Shown one piece after another: positions 1 through 7,492 of a DNA stretch of 64,000 bases. The position numbers were made by a program, and so were the translations under genes. Source of the stretch: SHLQ01 sp047638715 (GTDB taxonomy: Bacteria; Actinomycetota; Acidimicrobiia; Acidimicrobiales; SHLQ01). The notes beneath the pieces are model-generated. The model saw nothing but the letters and a program-made list of their open reading frames with translations. It made no database searches and was not told the DNA's origin. The number at the start of each line of letters is the position of its first letter. Position 1 is the stretch's first letter. Location: positions 1-64,000 of the forward strand of contig JBLIMK010000007.1 in NCBI GenBank assembly GCA_047638715.1, read 5' to 3'.

Positions 1-6
1 CCTCCT
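1..6 (-). promoter_or_regulatory. Ribosome binding site of a gene starting outside the window
   Basis: Read on the minus strand this is a perfect AGGAGG. It lies at the very edge, so the gene it serves would begin just left of base 1. The rest of 7-100 shows no coding signal I can support. Confidence 0.5.
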
Positions 7-100
7 GAGGTGTGCGGCGAACATTTCGCCCTGCAACCAACAAGGTACGGATCGCGCCTTACGGCCAGGAACCACTCAGGTGAACAGCAAACGAACTCTG

Positions 101-532
101 CTAGCTAAGGACCTTCTCGATCCGGCCTGATTCGAGGAGATCGTTGAAAAATCGCTGATCCTTCGCATAGCTGAGCCGCTCGGCGACCATGTCCGAACGG
201 ACCCAGGCGATCATGTCGACTTCGTCGTTGGGTTCGAATTCGCCCGAGATCGCGGTCATGAGCCAATAACGAACCTCCTTCAACCGTCCTCTTCGATCGT
301 CATAGAAGATCGATGGCAGTGATGGTTTGTGACGACGACACTCGAACCCGGTCTCTTCCAAGACCTCGCGAAGAGCCGCCTGTTTAAATTTCTCCCCCGG
401 TTCGAGCTTGCCCTTCGGAAAGCCCCAGTCGTCATATCTTGAGCGGTGAACGAGCAGGACCTTGGGCCCCGTCTTCGAGGTGCGCACAATCACGCCGCCC
501 GCCGCCTTGACCTCTGGCTCTGGATCGGCCAC
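101..532 (-). CDS. Nudix hydrolase
   Basis: A 143-residue single-domain Nudix protein that would hydrolyse a nucleoside diphosphate linked to another group. The full Nudix box lies at residues 41-63: G41, E47, then R55-E56-V-L-E59-E60-T-G62. It lies 9 bases downstream of ppk1 on the same strand and is probably co-transcribed with it. Mycobacteria also pair ppk with a Nudix gene (mutT1), but MutT1 carries an extra histidine-phosphatase domain that is absent here. The substrate cannot be read from sequence; oxidised nucleotides, diadenosine polyphosphates or inositol pyrophosphates are all possible. Confidence 0.9.
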   Translation of the reverse strand: MADPEPEVKAAGGVIVRTSKTGPKVLLVHRSRYDDWGFPKGKLEPGEKFKQAALREVLEETGFECRRHKPSLPSIFYDDRRGRLKEVRYWLMTAISGEFEPNDEVDMIAWVRSDMVAERLSYAKDQRFFNDLLESGRIEKVLS

Positions 533-541
533 GGACTCGAC

Positions 542-2686
542 TCAGCCCCGGATCTTTGCCGGGTGTCCGGCGCGCCGGCGTTCGATCGCAGCGACCTCAA
601 ATGCACCGTGGAGGTCGAGAAGGCCGTCTTTGGCGTCCCGAGTCCACGATCCATCAGCTCCGAGATCCCAACTCTGTAGGTTCGGTTCCAGCTCCATCTC
701 CAGCGTCGTCAGAACCCGTTTGGCCACGGACGGGTCCGAGAGAGCGACGAGAGCCTCGACGCGGTGGTCGAGGTTGCGCTTCATGAGGTCGGCCGAACCC
801 ATGTAGGTCACCGGCTGCCCATCGCCGGAGCCGTTAGCGAAGTGGTAAATGCGCGCGTGTTCGAGATACCGGCCAATGATCGAGCGAACTCGAATGTTTT
901 CCGAGAGGCCGGGAACGCCCGGGCGCAGTCCGCAGATTCCGCGCACGATGAGATCGATCTCGACGCCAGCCTGGCTGGCCTCGTAGAGCAGATCGATCAT
1001 GTCGGGATCGACGAGCGAGTTCATCTTCATGATGATCCGGCCGTCTGGTAGTTCCATCTCACCGCGAATCAATTCGCTCAAGCCGGTTCGGACGCCGGCC
1101 GGGGCGACGAGAAGGTCGTCATAGCTGACCTCGCCTCCGTAGCCGGTGAGCGTGTTGAACAAGACAGCGACCTCGTCCCCCAGCTTCGCCGAGGAGGTGA
1201 GGAGACCAAAGTCGCCGTACAGCCGTGCTGTTCCCTGGTTGTAGTTGCCGGTGCCGAAATGGCAGTAACGCACCATCCGTCCAGCCTCGCGGCGCACGAT
1301 CATCGTGATCTTCGCGTGGATCTTCAAGCCCGTGATCCCATAGGTGACATGGACGCCGGCTTGTTCGAGAGTTTTTGCCCACTCGATATTGGCGCGTTCG
1401 TCGAACCGGGCACGAAGCTCGATGAGAACGGCGACCTGCTTGCCACTCTCCACAGCGTGAACCAGCGACCGGATGATCGGGCTGTCACTCGAGGTTCGGT
1501 AGAGGGTCATCTTGATAGCGACGACATCGGGGTCGGTTGCCGCTCTTCGAATAAGCTCCTGTGTCGAGGCCGCGAACGACTCGTAGGGATGATGGATCAG
1601 AAGGTCTCGGTTGCGGAGCTCCTCGAACAGATCGACCTCCTCACCGTTGCGTTGCGACACCCGAGCGGGGACGACCGGAGAGAAATCCTCGTCGCGCAGG
1701 TCGGGGCGGTCGAGCTTCATGAGTGACCAGAGATCGGTCATCGCGAGAAACGCGGTCTCGACATAGATATCGCTGTCTTCGATATCGAGTTCTCGACGGA
1801 GAAGCGACCGGATCGAATCGCTCCCGCTGCTGCCGATCTCGAGACGAACAGCGTTGCCGAACCGACGCCTGCGGAGCTCCATCTCAACGAGTTCAAGAAG
1901 ATCATCGGCTTCTTCATCGCGGTAATTCAGGTCGGCGTTTCGGGTGACACGAAAAGCCAAATTCTCTTCAATCGCCAGACCGGGAAACAGCTGATCGAGG
2001 TGTTCGACGATGAGGTCTTCGATCCGGATGTAGGAACCCGGTTCGTCGAGTCTCACCAATCGCTTGAGTGTGTCGGGGATCTTGATGCGGGCAAAACGTG
2101 TCCGCTCGTCGCCGGGACGACGAACTCGAACGCCGAGGTTGAGTGACAAATCCGAGATGTACGGGAACGGATGTCCAGGATCGACGGCGAGCGGCGTGAG
2201 GATCGGGAACACCTGCTCGTCGAAGTAGGTGTCGGCGACCTTCGCGGCGCTGGATGAGAGTTCGGCGTATCGGAAAATCGATACGTCCTGCTCCCGAAGC
2301 TGCACGAGGAGCTTGGTGAAGATGTTCTGTCGATGCACCTCGAGTTGCTGCACCGCGTGGCGAATCGCTTCGAGCTGTTCTTCGGGTGTGCGACCGTCCG
2401 GTGAACGAAATCGCACCTCGGCAGCGACCAGGTCTCGGAGACCTGCGACACGCACTTGGAAGAACTCGTCGAGGTTGCTGGCGTAGATTGCGAGGTATTT
2501 GACGCGTTCGAGCAGGGGGACCTGGACGTCGTTGGCGAGCGCCAGAACGCGAGCATTGAACGACAACCAACTGAGCTCGCGGTTCAAATAGTTGGTCGGG
2601 TTGAAGTCGACCGGTGCGATCGAGAACAGTCGGCCTTCAAGGCCGATGACCTGTCCTTCGTCTTCCACGTCGTACTCCTCAGACAT
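542..2686 (-). CDS. ppk1: Polyphosphate kinase 1
   Basis: A 714-residue protein of normal PPK1 length. It reversibly transfers the terminal phosphate of ATP onto polyphosphate at the membrane. The N-terminal domain begins with a typical run around residues 30-80 (NRELSWLSFNARVL, later SNLDEFFQVRV). The phosphorylated histidine is expected at H457 in GLKIHAK, followed by HFGTGNYN, and the second conserved histidine is H610 in RYLEHARIYHF. The C-terminal GSADLMKRNLDHR signature is intact. It is followed by the Nudix gene and preceded on the same strand by a small unknown gene 86 bases upstream, so the three may form one operon. Confidence 0.97.
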   Translation of the reverse strand: MSEEYDVEDEGQVIGLEGRLFSIAPVDFNPTNYLNRELSWLSFNARVLALANDVQVPLLERVKYLAIYASNLDEFFQVRVAGLRDLVAAEVRFRSPDGRTPEEQLEAIRHAVQQLEVHRQNIFTKLLVQLREQDVSIFRYAELSSSAAKVADTYFDEQVFPILTPLAVDPGHPFPYISDLSLNLGVRVRRPGDERTRFARIKIPDTLKRLVRLDEPGSYIRIEDLIVEHLDQLFPGLAIEENLAFRVTRNADLNYRDEEADDLLELVEMELRRRRFGNAVRLEIGSSGSDSIRSLLRRELDIEDSDIYVETAFLAMTDLWSLMKLDRPDLRDEDFSPVVPARVSQRNGEEVDLFEELRNRDLLIHHPYESFAASTQELIRRAATDPDVVAIKMTLYRTSSDSPIIRSLVHAVESGKQVAVLIELRARFDERANIEWAKTLEQAGVHVTYGITGLKIHAKITMIVRREAGRMVRYCHFGTGNYNQGTARLYGDFGLLTSSAKLGDEVAVLFNTLTGYGGEVSYDDLLVAPAGVRTGLSELIRGEMELPDGRIIMKMNSLVDPDMIDLLYEASQAGVEIDLIVRGICGLRPGVPGLSENIRVRSIIGRYLEHARIYHFANGSGDGQPVTYMGSADLMKRNLDHRVEALVALSDPSVAKRVLTTLEMELEPNLQSWDLGADGSWTRDAKDGLLDLHGAFEVAAIERRRAGHPAKIRG

Positions 2687-2772
2687 ATGATGCTGATCGG
2701 ATAATCAGCAGTTGCCTTTAGTTCAGCGGAGAATTGCGGCACGCGCCAGATGACGGCGAAGGAATCGATTGG

Positions 2773-3048
2773 TCAGGACTGGGGCGAATCTTCTTCGTAG
2801 CCGAGGTCCCACTCGATGTAGATACGTTCGCGCTCGCCGTCACGGTTGACTCGCTCGCGATTGCGGCGGAACTGTGGGTCGTGCGGCGGCAAGAGCAGCA
2901 GACGGGCCGTGACCCGATCGCGGAACCCGTCCATAAACGCAGTGTCGCCTGAAATCGTGCGAATTTCCCAGTGCGGAGCGACGGGACCGTTGTAAACGAT
3001 CTTCGCATGCCCCTGAGCAGGAAGTTGCTCTTCCATCGTGTCCGACAT
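2773..3048 (-). CDS. Small hypothetical protein upstream of ppk1
   Basis: A 91-residue soluble protein I do not recognise. It has no signal peptide or membrane segment. The N-terminal half (IVYNGPVAPHWEIRTISGD) looks folded, and the C-terminal half is rich in Arg, Asp and Glu. A GAGAGGAAA ribosome site sits just before the ATG, which supports it as real. It points the same way as ppk1 and is divergent from the WhiB gene at 3220, so the 170 bases between them should hold promoters for both directions. Confidence 0.65.
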   Translation of the reverse strand: MSDTMEEQLPAQGHAKIVYNGPVAPHWEIRTISGDTAFMDGFRDRVTARLLLLPPHDPQFRRNRERVNRDGERERIYIEWDLGYEEDSPQS

Positions 3049-3219
3049 GATTTCCTCTCAAAATACGCAGAATCCCGCGTGAGTTCGCTCTGGAGGCTAG
3101 CGTTCGTTTCAGCAGGTGTACTCAAGAATTTCATCGGAGTAGGCCGAAAGAACGTCTTTACGGGAACTTTCGGTCCACTTTGAGCGTAGTACTCGTGTGA
3201 ACACGTGGAGGTGTGTCTG

Positions 3220-3486
3220 ATGGAACCGAACTGGATGGCTCGTGGATTATGCGCCACTCAACCCCCCGAAACCTTCTTCCCCAGCGATGGCGTTGGTGTT
3301 GAAGTAGCAAAACGAATCTGCGCGCAGTGCCCAGTCAAAGAGGGCTGCCTCGAATACGCGCTCTCCAACCGAATCGATCATGGCGTGTGGGGCGGATGCT
3401 CCGAACGTCAAAGGCGTCGCATCTTGAAGGCTCGCCGCAAGGACGCTGAGAAGGCGGCCAAGACGGAGCGCAAGCAACAAGTCTGA
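3220..3486 (+). CDS. WhiB-family Fe-S transcriptional regulator
   Basis: An 88-residue WhiB-like protein. Four cysteines (C11, C34, C37, C43) fit the [4Fe-4S] ligands, the G-V-W-G-G turn is at 55-59, and a basic tail (RQRRRILKARRK) follows for DNA contact. WhiB proteins usually work bound to the primary sigma factor. I chose the ATG at 3220 because GGAGG at 3207-3211 is well spaced before it; an upstream in-frame GTG at 3205 overlaps that ribosome site. The family is confined to actinobacteria and their phages, so it is a strong taxonomic marker. Which WhiB subfamily it belongs to is not clear. Confidence 0.93.
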   Translation: MEPNWMARGLCATQPPETFFPSDGVGVEVAKRICAQCPVKEGCLEYALSNRIDHGVWGGCSERQRRRILKARRKDAEKAAKTERKQQV

Positions 3487-3492
3487 ACCTAC

Positions 3493-3536
3493 GTCAGCCT
3501 CGGCTGGCCCTCGCTTGCATGGACGCCGAGGGTGAC
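3493..3536. terminator. Hairpin between convergent whiB and tatA
   Basis: GTCAGCCTCGGC (3493-3504) pairs with GCCGAGGGTGAC (3525-3536) with one mismatch over 12 bp and a 20-nt loop. It fills the gap between two convergent genes, so it probably ends both transcripts. No T-tract follows on either strand. Confidence 0.5.
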
Positions 3537-3541
3537 TGGAC

Positions 3542-3712
3542 TCAGGCGTCCTTGGCTGCTTCTTCGTCTTCGTCCAGTCCCTTGACGAGCCCGTCTTTGA
3601 ATTCCTTTTGGGCCTCACCGAGCGAGCGGGCGAGCTTCGGCAACTTCGCGCCGCCGAAGAGCACGAGGATCACAACGAGAATAATGAGAAGTTCAGTTGG
3701 ACCGAGGTTCAT
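3542..3712 (-). CDS. tatA: Twin-arginine translocase subunit TatA
   Basis: A 56-residue protein with the TatA plan: a short N-terminus with PTEL, one membrane helix (about residues 7-20, IILVVILVLFGG), the hinge AKLPKLARSLG, an amphipathic helix and an acidic tail (DEDEEA). TatA forms the pore for export of folded proteins by the Tat pathway. The reading frame stays open to 3862, but the upstream part is not TatA-like and overlaps the WhiB gene, so the start is ATG at 3712. No tatC is in the window. The tail is shorter than in most TatA proteins. Confidence 0.92.
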   Translation of the reverse strand: MNLGPTELLIILVVILVLFGGAKLPKLARSLGEAQKEFKDGLVKGLDEDEEAAKDA

Positions 3713-3729
3713 AACGCCAAGAGTAGCAG

Positions 3730-4014
3730 TTAGCCGCTGGCTTCTGTAGCCGCCGCAGCACGTGCCAATGCCCGCTGCCTGCGGATCCGACGACGTTCCC
3801 GTTCGCTCATACCGCCCCAGATTCCGAACTTCTCGCCGTTCTGTAGCGCATATTCGAGACAATCGTCACGAACAACACAGCCGCGGCAGACCTCTTTCGC
3901 TTCCTTCGTGGATGCGCCGCGCTCAGGGAAGAAAAGGTCAGGGTCGACACCAAGACAGTTTGCAAAGTCATGCCATGTTGGTTCGTCTTTGTCAGACGCG
4001 CCCATGATTGCCAT
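3730..4014 (-). CDS. WhiB-family regulator, WhiB2/WhmD-like
   Basis: A 94-residue WhiB-like protein with ligand cysteines C20, C43, C46 and C52, a G-I-W-G-G turn at 64-68, and a basic C-terminus (SERERRRIRRQRALARA). The stretch around ECLxYAL/GEKFGIWGGMSERERRR is close to what I recall of the WhiB2/WhmD group, which controls septation and cell division in mycobacteria and streptomycetes. That assignment is from memory. An AGGAAA ribosome site precedes the ATG. A 235-base upstream gap holds a palindromic cluster that may be its operator. Confidence 0.93.
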   Translation of the reverse strand: MAIMGASDKDEPTWHDFANCLGVDPDLFFPERGASTKEAKEVCRGCVVRDDCLEYALQNGEKFGIWGGMSERERRRIRRQRALARAAAATEASG

Positions 4015-4114
4015 TGTGTTTCCTGTTCTCCGACAAAGCCGCCAACGCGCCGCGCGCGCCCACGATGTTGTCGCCGATCTGTAGGTGAACGACGACAGCG
4101 TCGTTGCTCCGTGA

Positions 4115-4133
4115 TGTAATTACAACACTGTAA
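4115..4133. promoter_or_regulatory. Candidate operator upstream of the WhiB2-like gene
   Basis: Three TGTAA half-sites overlap: TGTAATTACA is a perfect 10-bp palindrome (4115-4124), and TTACA-ACAC-TGTAA is a second inverted repeat (4120-4133). They lie about 100 bases before the WhiB2-like start, in an AT-rich patch where its promoter is expected. The binding protein is unknown. Confidence 0.4.
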
Positions 4134-4249
4134 CTCTCTCAATGTAAAGCTGGAATCCTTGAAATCCCAAGTTTTTTTGACAACATAAACAACATCAGCC
4201 ACATCACCCGCGGCTTCAACAGGAGCCGCACTACCAAAGTGACAAATCT

Positions 4250-5380
4250 GTGACTACGACATCAAAATCGTCGAATAGGGCTTCGCCGCTCATTCCAGAA
4301 TGCGGCGAGATCACCTCACTCGCAGCCTTTGGAGAGCTCTTGATTGGATCTGCGAGCAAAAGAGCACTCGCGATCCAAGGTCTCGATCTTCGCGAATTCA
4401 CCGATGAGTTGATTGCACGGCCGTGGCCCCACACCGTCTTTCTCGGCTGTCAGATGTCCCCTGAGGCCGAAGCACACGTGGCTCAAAGCGGGGCCACGAT
4501 CTTTCCAACCTTCGATGGTCTTCCCTACAACCCCTATCGCGGAGCTCTCTACACGTCCGACGAGCTTCGGACGCACGATCTCGACGGCCGCATCTACCAT
4601 CATCAAGCTCGTTGGCGAGCCGAGCCGCCGGCGCCGATTATCGAAGCCCTCGCTCAACGAATCCATGATCATGCAATCGACGATGCGCTTCACGCCTATT
4701 TGTTGAACCATCCGAAGGTCGTTGCGATCATGGGAGGGCACAGCCTGCATCGCGATCACGCCACATACCGCACGGTCGCCGTCGTGGCCCGAGCGCTGAC
4801 GCGAGTCGGACATCTGGTCGTAACCGGAGGAGGGCCAGGCGCCATGGAGGCAGGGAACCTGGGCGCTTGGCTCGCCCCCCATGAAGACCGCGCGCTCGAC
4901 GACGCTATCGAGATGCTGTCGTCCGCGGTCGACTTCTCCACGGCCGAATATGGCAAGGCAAGCATTTCGGTGGTCGAAGCCTTTCCCGGCGGCGCCGAAA
5001 GCCTTGCAATCCCGACATGGTTCTATGGGCACGAACCAACGAACGACTTCGCTACCGCGGTCGCAAAGTACTTCAGCAACAGCATCCGCGAGGATGGCCT
5101 ATTGGCGATAGCGACACATGGCGTTGTTTACACACCCGGAGCGGCGGGCACGGTGCAGGAGGTATTCATGGACGCCACTCAGAACCACTACAACGTGTTC
5201 GGCATCATCTCACCGATGGTGTTTGTCGACTCGGCGTATTGGGCAGATGATCGCCTCGCCGCTCCCCTACTCCTGCGACAACTCGCTGGTGAACGGCCCT
5301 ACGCCGACCTGATCGCAGTACTCGACGAACCCGAAGAGGTCGTCGACTTCATCACGTCACATCCCCCGATCCGCAGTTGA
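4250..5380 (+). CDS. LOG-family Rossmann-fold nucleotide-binding protein
   Basis: A 376-residue protein of the LOG / lysine-decarboxylase-like group, whose members cleave ribose 5-phosphate from nucleoside monophosphates. Visible motifs are MGGHS (161-165), the phosphate-binding GGGPGAMEAGN (193-203) and PGAAGTVQE (296-304). The last is the family PGGxGTxxE signature with its second glycine changed to alanine. An N-terminal extension of about 120 residues makes it longer than LOG and closer in size to PpnN-type nucleosidases. It starts at GTG with no clear ribosome site. Its substrate is unknown, and the altered PGG motif leaves activity uncertain. Confidence 0.8.
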   Translation: MTTTSKSSNRASPLIPECGEITSLAAFGELLIGSASKRALAIQGLDLREFTDELIARPWPHTVFLGCQMSPEAEAHVAQSGATIFPTFDGLPYNPYRGALYTSDELRTHDLDGRIYHHQARWRAEPPAPIIEALAQRIHDHAIDDALHAYLLNHPKVVAIMGGHSLHRDHATYRTVAVVARALTRVGHLVVTGGGPGAMEAGNLGAWLAPHEDRALDDAIEMLSSAVDFSTAEYGKASISVVEAFPGGAESLAIPTWFYGHEPTNDFATAVAKYFSNSIREDGLLAIATHGVVYTPGAAGTVQEVFMDATQNHYNVFGIISPMVFVDSAYWADDRLAAPLLLRQLAGERPYADLIAVLDEPEEVVDFITSHPPIRS

Positions 5381-5391
5381 GGGATCGTCGG

Positions 5392-6384
5392 CTATGGGAT
5401 AACGACGATCTTGCCTTTCGCCCTGCGTTCACCAAGCGCGGCAATGGCGTCGGCAGCTCTTTCGAGCGGATAAGTGTCGGTGATCAAGGGTTTGATCTTG
5501 CCCTGCTCGTAGAAGGAGAGGAGCTCGGCAACGTTCGTTTCGTGCACGTCGGGCTGAACCATCGTGAATGCGCCCCAAAACACTCCAACGACATCGGCCG
5601 ATTTGAGGAGCGTGAGATTGAGCGGAAGCTTCGGAATACCAGCGGGGAAGCCAACGACGAGAAACCGACCCTCCCAGTTCAATGCCCGGACAGCCGGCTC
5701 GGCATAGTCGCCGCCAACCGCGTCGTAAATGATGTCGACACCGCCGCCACCCGCAGCCTTGATGTTCTTGGACAGTTCCTTCTGCTGATCTCGATCGAGG
5801 GGCTGACGAGGGTAAACAATTCCAGAATCGGCGCCCTGCCCAAGGCACAGATCGACCTTTTCCTGAGACGAGCACCCGGCGATGACGGTCAATCCCATCG
5901 CTTTGCCCAGCTGCACTGCGGCGAGCCCGACACCGCCAGCTGCACCCATCACGAAGAGGGTCTCACCCTCCTTGGCGCGACCTCGCTGCTTCAGCGCGTG
6001 GTAGCTCGTGCCATACGCGAGGAGGAACGAACCCGCATCTTCAAAGGTCATTGCATCAGGAATTCGCCGGACCAATGAAGCGTGTACCGCGACTCTTTCT
6101 GCCATCGCTCCGTGCCCGGGCACGGCAAGCACTCGATCGCCAACGGAAAGGTTGTCAACGCCAGTTCCGACCTCCGAGACCACCCCGGCCAGCTCCGACC
6201 CCGGCGAGAACGGCCGCGGAGGCTTCACCTGATAGAGATCCTGGATGATTATTACGTCGGGGAAGTTAACGCTCGCTGCCTTCACATCGATGACGACATG
6301 ACCTTCGACCGCTTCGGGATCCGGAACGTCCTCGACGGTCAGTGTTTCGGGTCCGCCTGGATCAGTGGAAAGAACGGCTCGCAT
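5392..6384 (-). CDS. Zinc-free NADPH:quinone oxidoreductase family protein
   Basis: A 330-residue medium-chain dehydrogenase/reductase of the quinone oxidoreductase (zeta-crystallin) branch. The N-terminal GroES-like domain has SVNFPD and GSELAGVV, the nucleotide loop is GAAGGVG at 147-153, and the end is typical (RRAKGKIVVIP). No structural zinc cysteine cluster is present. It would reduce quinones or alpha,beta-unsaturated carbonyls with NADPH. AAGGAG precedes the ATG. It converges with the LOG gene with an 11-base gap. Confidence 0.88.
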   Translation of the reverse strand: MRAVLSTDPGGPETLTVEDVPDPEAVEGHVVIDVKAASVNFPDVIIIQDLYQVKPPRPFSPGSELAGVVSEVGTGVDNLSVGDRVLAVPGHGAMAERVAVHASLVRRIPDAMTFEDAGSFLLAYGTSYHALKQRGRAKEGETLFVMGAAGGVGLAAVQLGKAMGLTVIAGCSSQEKVDLCLGQGADSGIVYPRQPLDRDQQKELSKNIKAAGGGGVDIIYDAVGGDYAEPAVRALNWEGRFLVVGFPAGIPKLPLNLTLLKSADVVGVFWGAFTMVQPDVHETNVAELLSFYEQGKIKPLITDTYPLERAADAIAALGERRAKGKIVVIP

Positions 6385-6457
6385 GGTGCTCCTTGAAGAG
6401 GGTCGCTGGGCCTGCCCAACATAGGCGAGGAGCCAATGCCCAAAGAAGTGCGACGGT

Positions 6458-6583
6458 TTAGAGCTCGTGAACTTCGCCGAGTCTCAGCCCGAGTAGATCG
6501 GAAATGACGTGGGCGTAGTCGGTTGCAACCCGGCCGTTCGGCAGTGAATCCTCGATGAGAAAGACGATGCGCAGGACGCGAAC
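6458..6583 (-). other. Open in-frame stretch after the hydrolase stop codon
   Basis: Directly after the TAG of the alpha/beta hydrolase (6584-7492), the same frame stays open for 41 codons up to a TAA and reads like protein (RVLRIVFLIEDSLPNG, then YAHVISDLLGLRLGEVHEL). It has no ATG, GTG or TTG start. It could be a tail cut off by a new stop, a readthrough extension, or chance. It sits in the 199-base gap before the quinone oxidoreductase. Confidence 0.3.
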
Positions 6584-7492
6584 CTAGCCGTCGAGGACGT
6601 CCGCGAGAAGAGCGGCGAGCTCCACAGGCATATCACCCTGAATACTGTGTCCGGCCTCGACGAAGTGTTCGATCCGCGCGTCGGGACGGCGGCGGCGAAC
6701 CTCGGCTTCATCGGAATCATCGACAACCGATTGTTCGCGCATGCCGCGTGCGAGAACCAACGGCCCGGCGTGGCTCTCGAGAGCGTCCCATAACGCGCCG
6801 TAGTCTCGATCGACCTTCGCCGGCTCGAACACACGATGCCGGGCATGACGCCATACCCAACTGCCGTCATCACGCTGTTCGGCGTTGTGCAAGATTCCCC
6901 GACGAAGTGACGACTCGGTGCGGGTTGGATTGAATTCGACCGCCCGGGCCAACAGATCGTCGAAACTTTCGAAGCTCTCAGGACCGTTGACGAAATCGGC
7001 GATCTGTTTGGCTTTCCCGCGAGTCACACCTGGAGTCATGTCGACCAGAACCATCGTTTCGAACAGCGCAGGTTCCTGAGCCGAAAGCGCCAAGGTGGTC
7101 AATCCGCCAAGGCTCATTCCGACCATGGTGCTTGCCTGGGGCGCCAACGCTCGAGCAACGATCGCAACGTCTTCGGCGTTGCGTTCCACGTTGGCCGCGC
7201 CATCCGCGGGCGCGCCCGAGTGGCCATGCCCGGGCAGGTCGATCGCGATGAGCGGGCGATCGAGGGCAAGGCACACGGTGTCCCAGGTGTGAGCGTTTTG
7301 TGCACCACCGTGGATCAGGACGAGCTCGGGTGGGTCCACCCCCCACACGAGCGCGCTGATCGGTCGCCCGTCGGACATATCGACCGACTCTCGACGCACG
7401 AGTGGCGGACCGTCGTAGGCGATCCCAAATTCCGACGCGTTGTCGGCAAAGTAGGAGAATTCGTCGTATGGGACACGCTCGGGGGCCATCAT
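6584..7492 (-). CDS. Alpha/beta hydrolase
   Basis: A 302-residue alpha/beta-hydrolase-fold protein. It has the oxyanion HGG at about 61-63, the nucleophile elbow G-M-S-L-G-G with S127, and a histidine in VEAGHSIQGD (H282). An N-terminal extension of about 40 residues precedes the fold. Its ATG overlaps the TGA of the VWA gene by one base (TGATG), so the two are translationally coupled. The substrate is not predictable. It probably belongs to the same operon as the VWA and small membrane genes. Confidence 0.85.
   Translation of the reverse strand: MMAPERVPYDEFSYFADNASEFGIAYDGPPLVRRESVDMSDGRPISALVWGVDPPELVLIHGGAQNAHTWDTVCLALDRPLIAIDLPGHGHSGAPADGAANVERNAEDVAIVARALAPQASTMVGMSLGGLTTLALSAQEPALFETMVLVDMTPGVTRGKAKQIADFVNGPESFESFDDLLARAVEFNPTRTESSLRRGILHNAEQRDDGSWVWRHARHRVFEPAKVDRDYGALWDALESHAGPLVLARGMREQSVVDDSDEAEVRRRRPDARIEHFVEAGHSIQGDMPVELAALLADVLDG

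Noticed and set aside
3163..3200. GGAAC-N18-GTAGT resemblance to an ECF sigma promoter before the first WhiB gene
   Set aside because: Spacing and the -10 element deviate from the usual consensus, and there is only one instance.
4177..4182. Perfect TTGACA before the LOG-family gene
   Set aside because: No acceptable -10 sequence lies 16-18 bases downstream, so a promoter call is not supported.
5377..6078. 233-codon plus-strand frame over the quinone oxidoreductase
   Set aside because: It is antisense to a gene with intact family motifs and has no ribosome site or promoter pattern.
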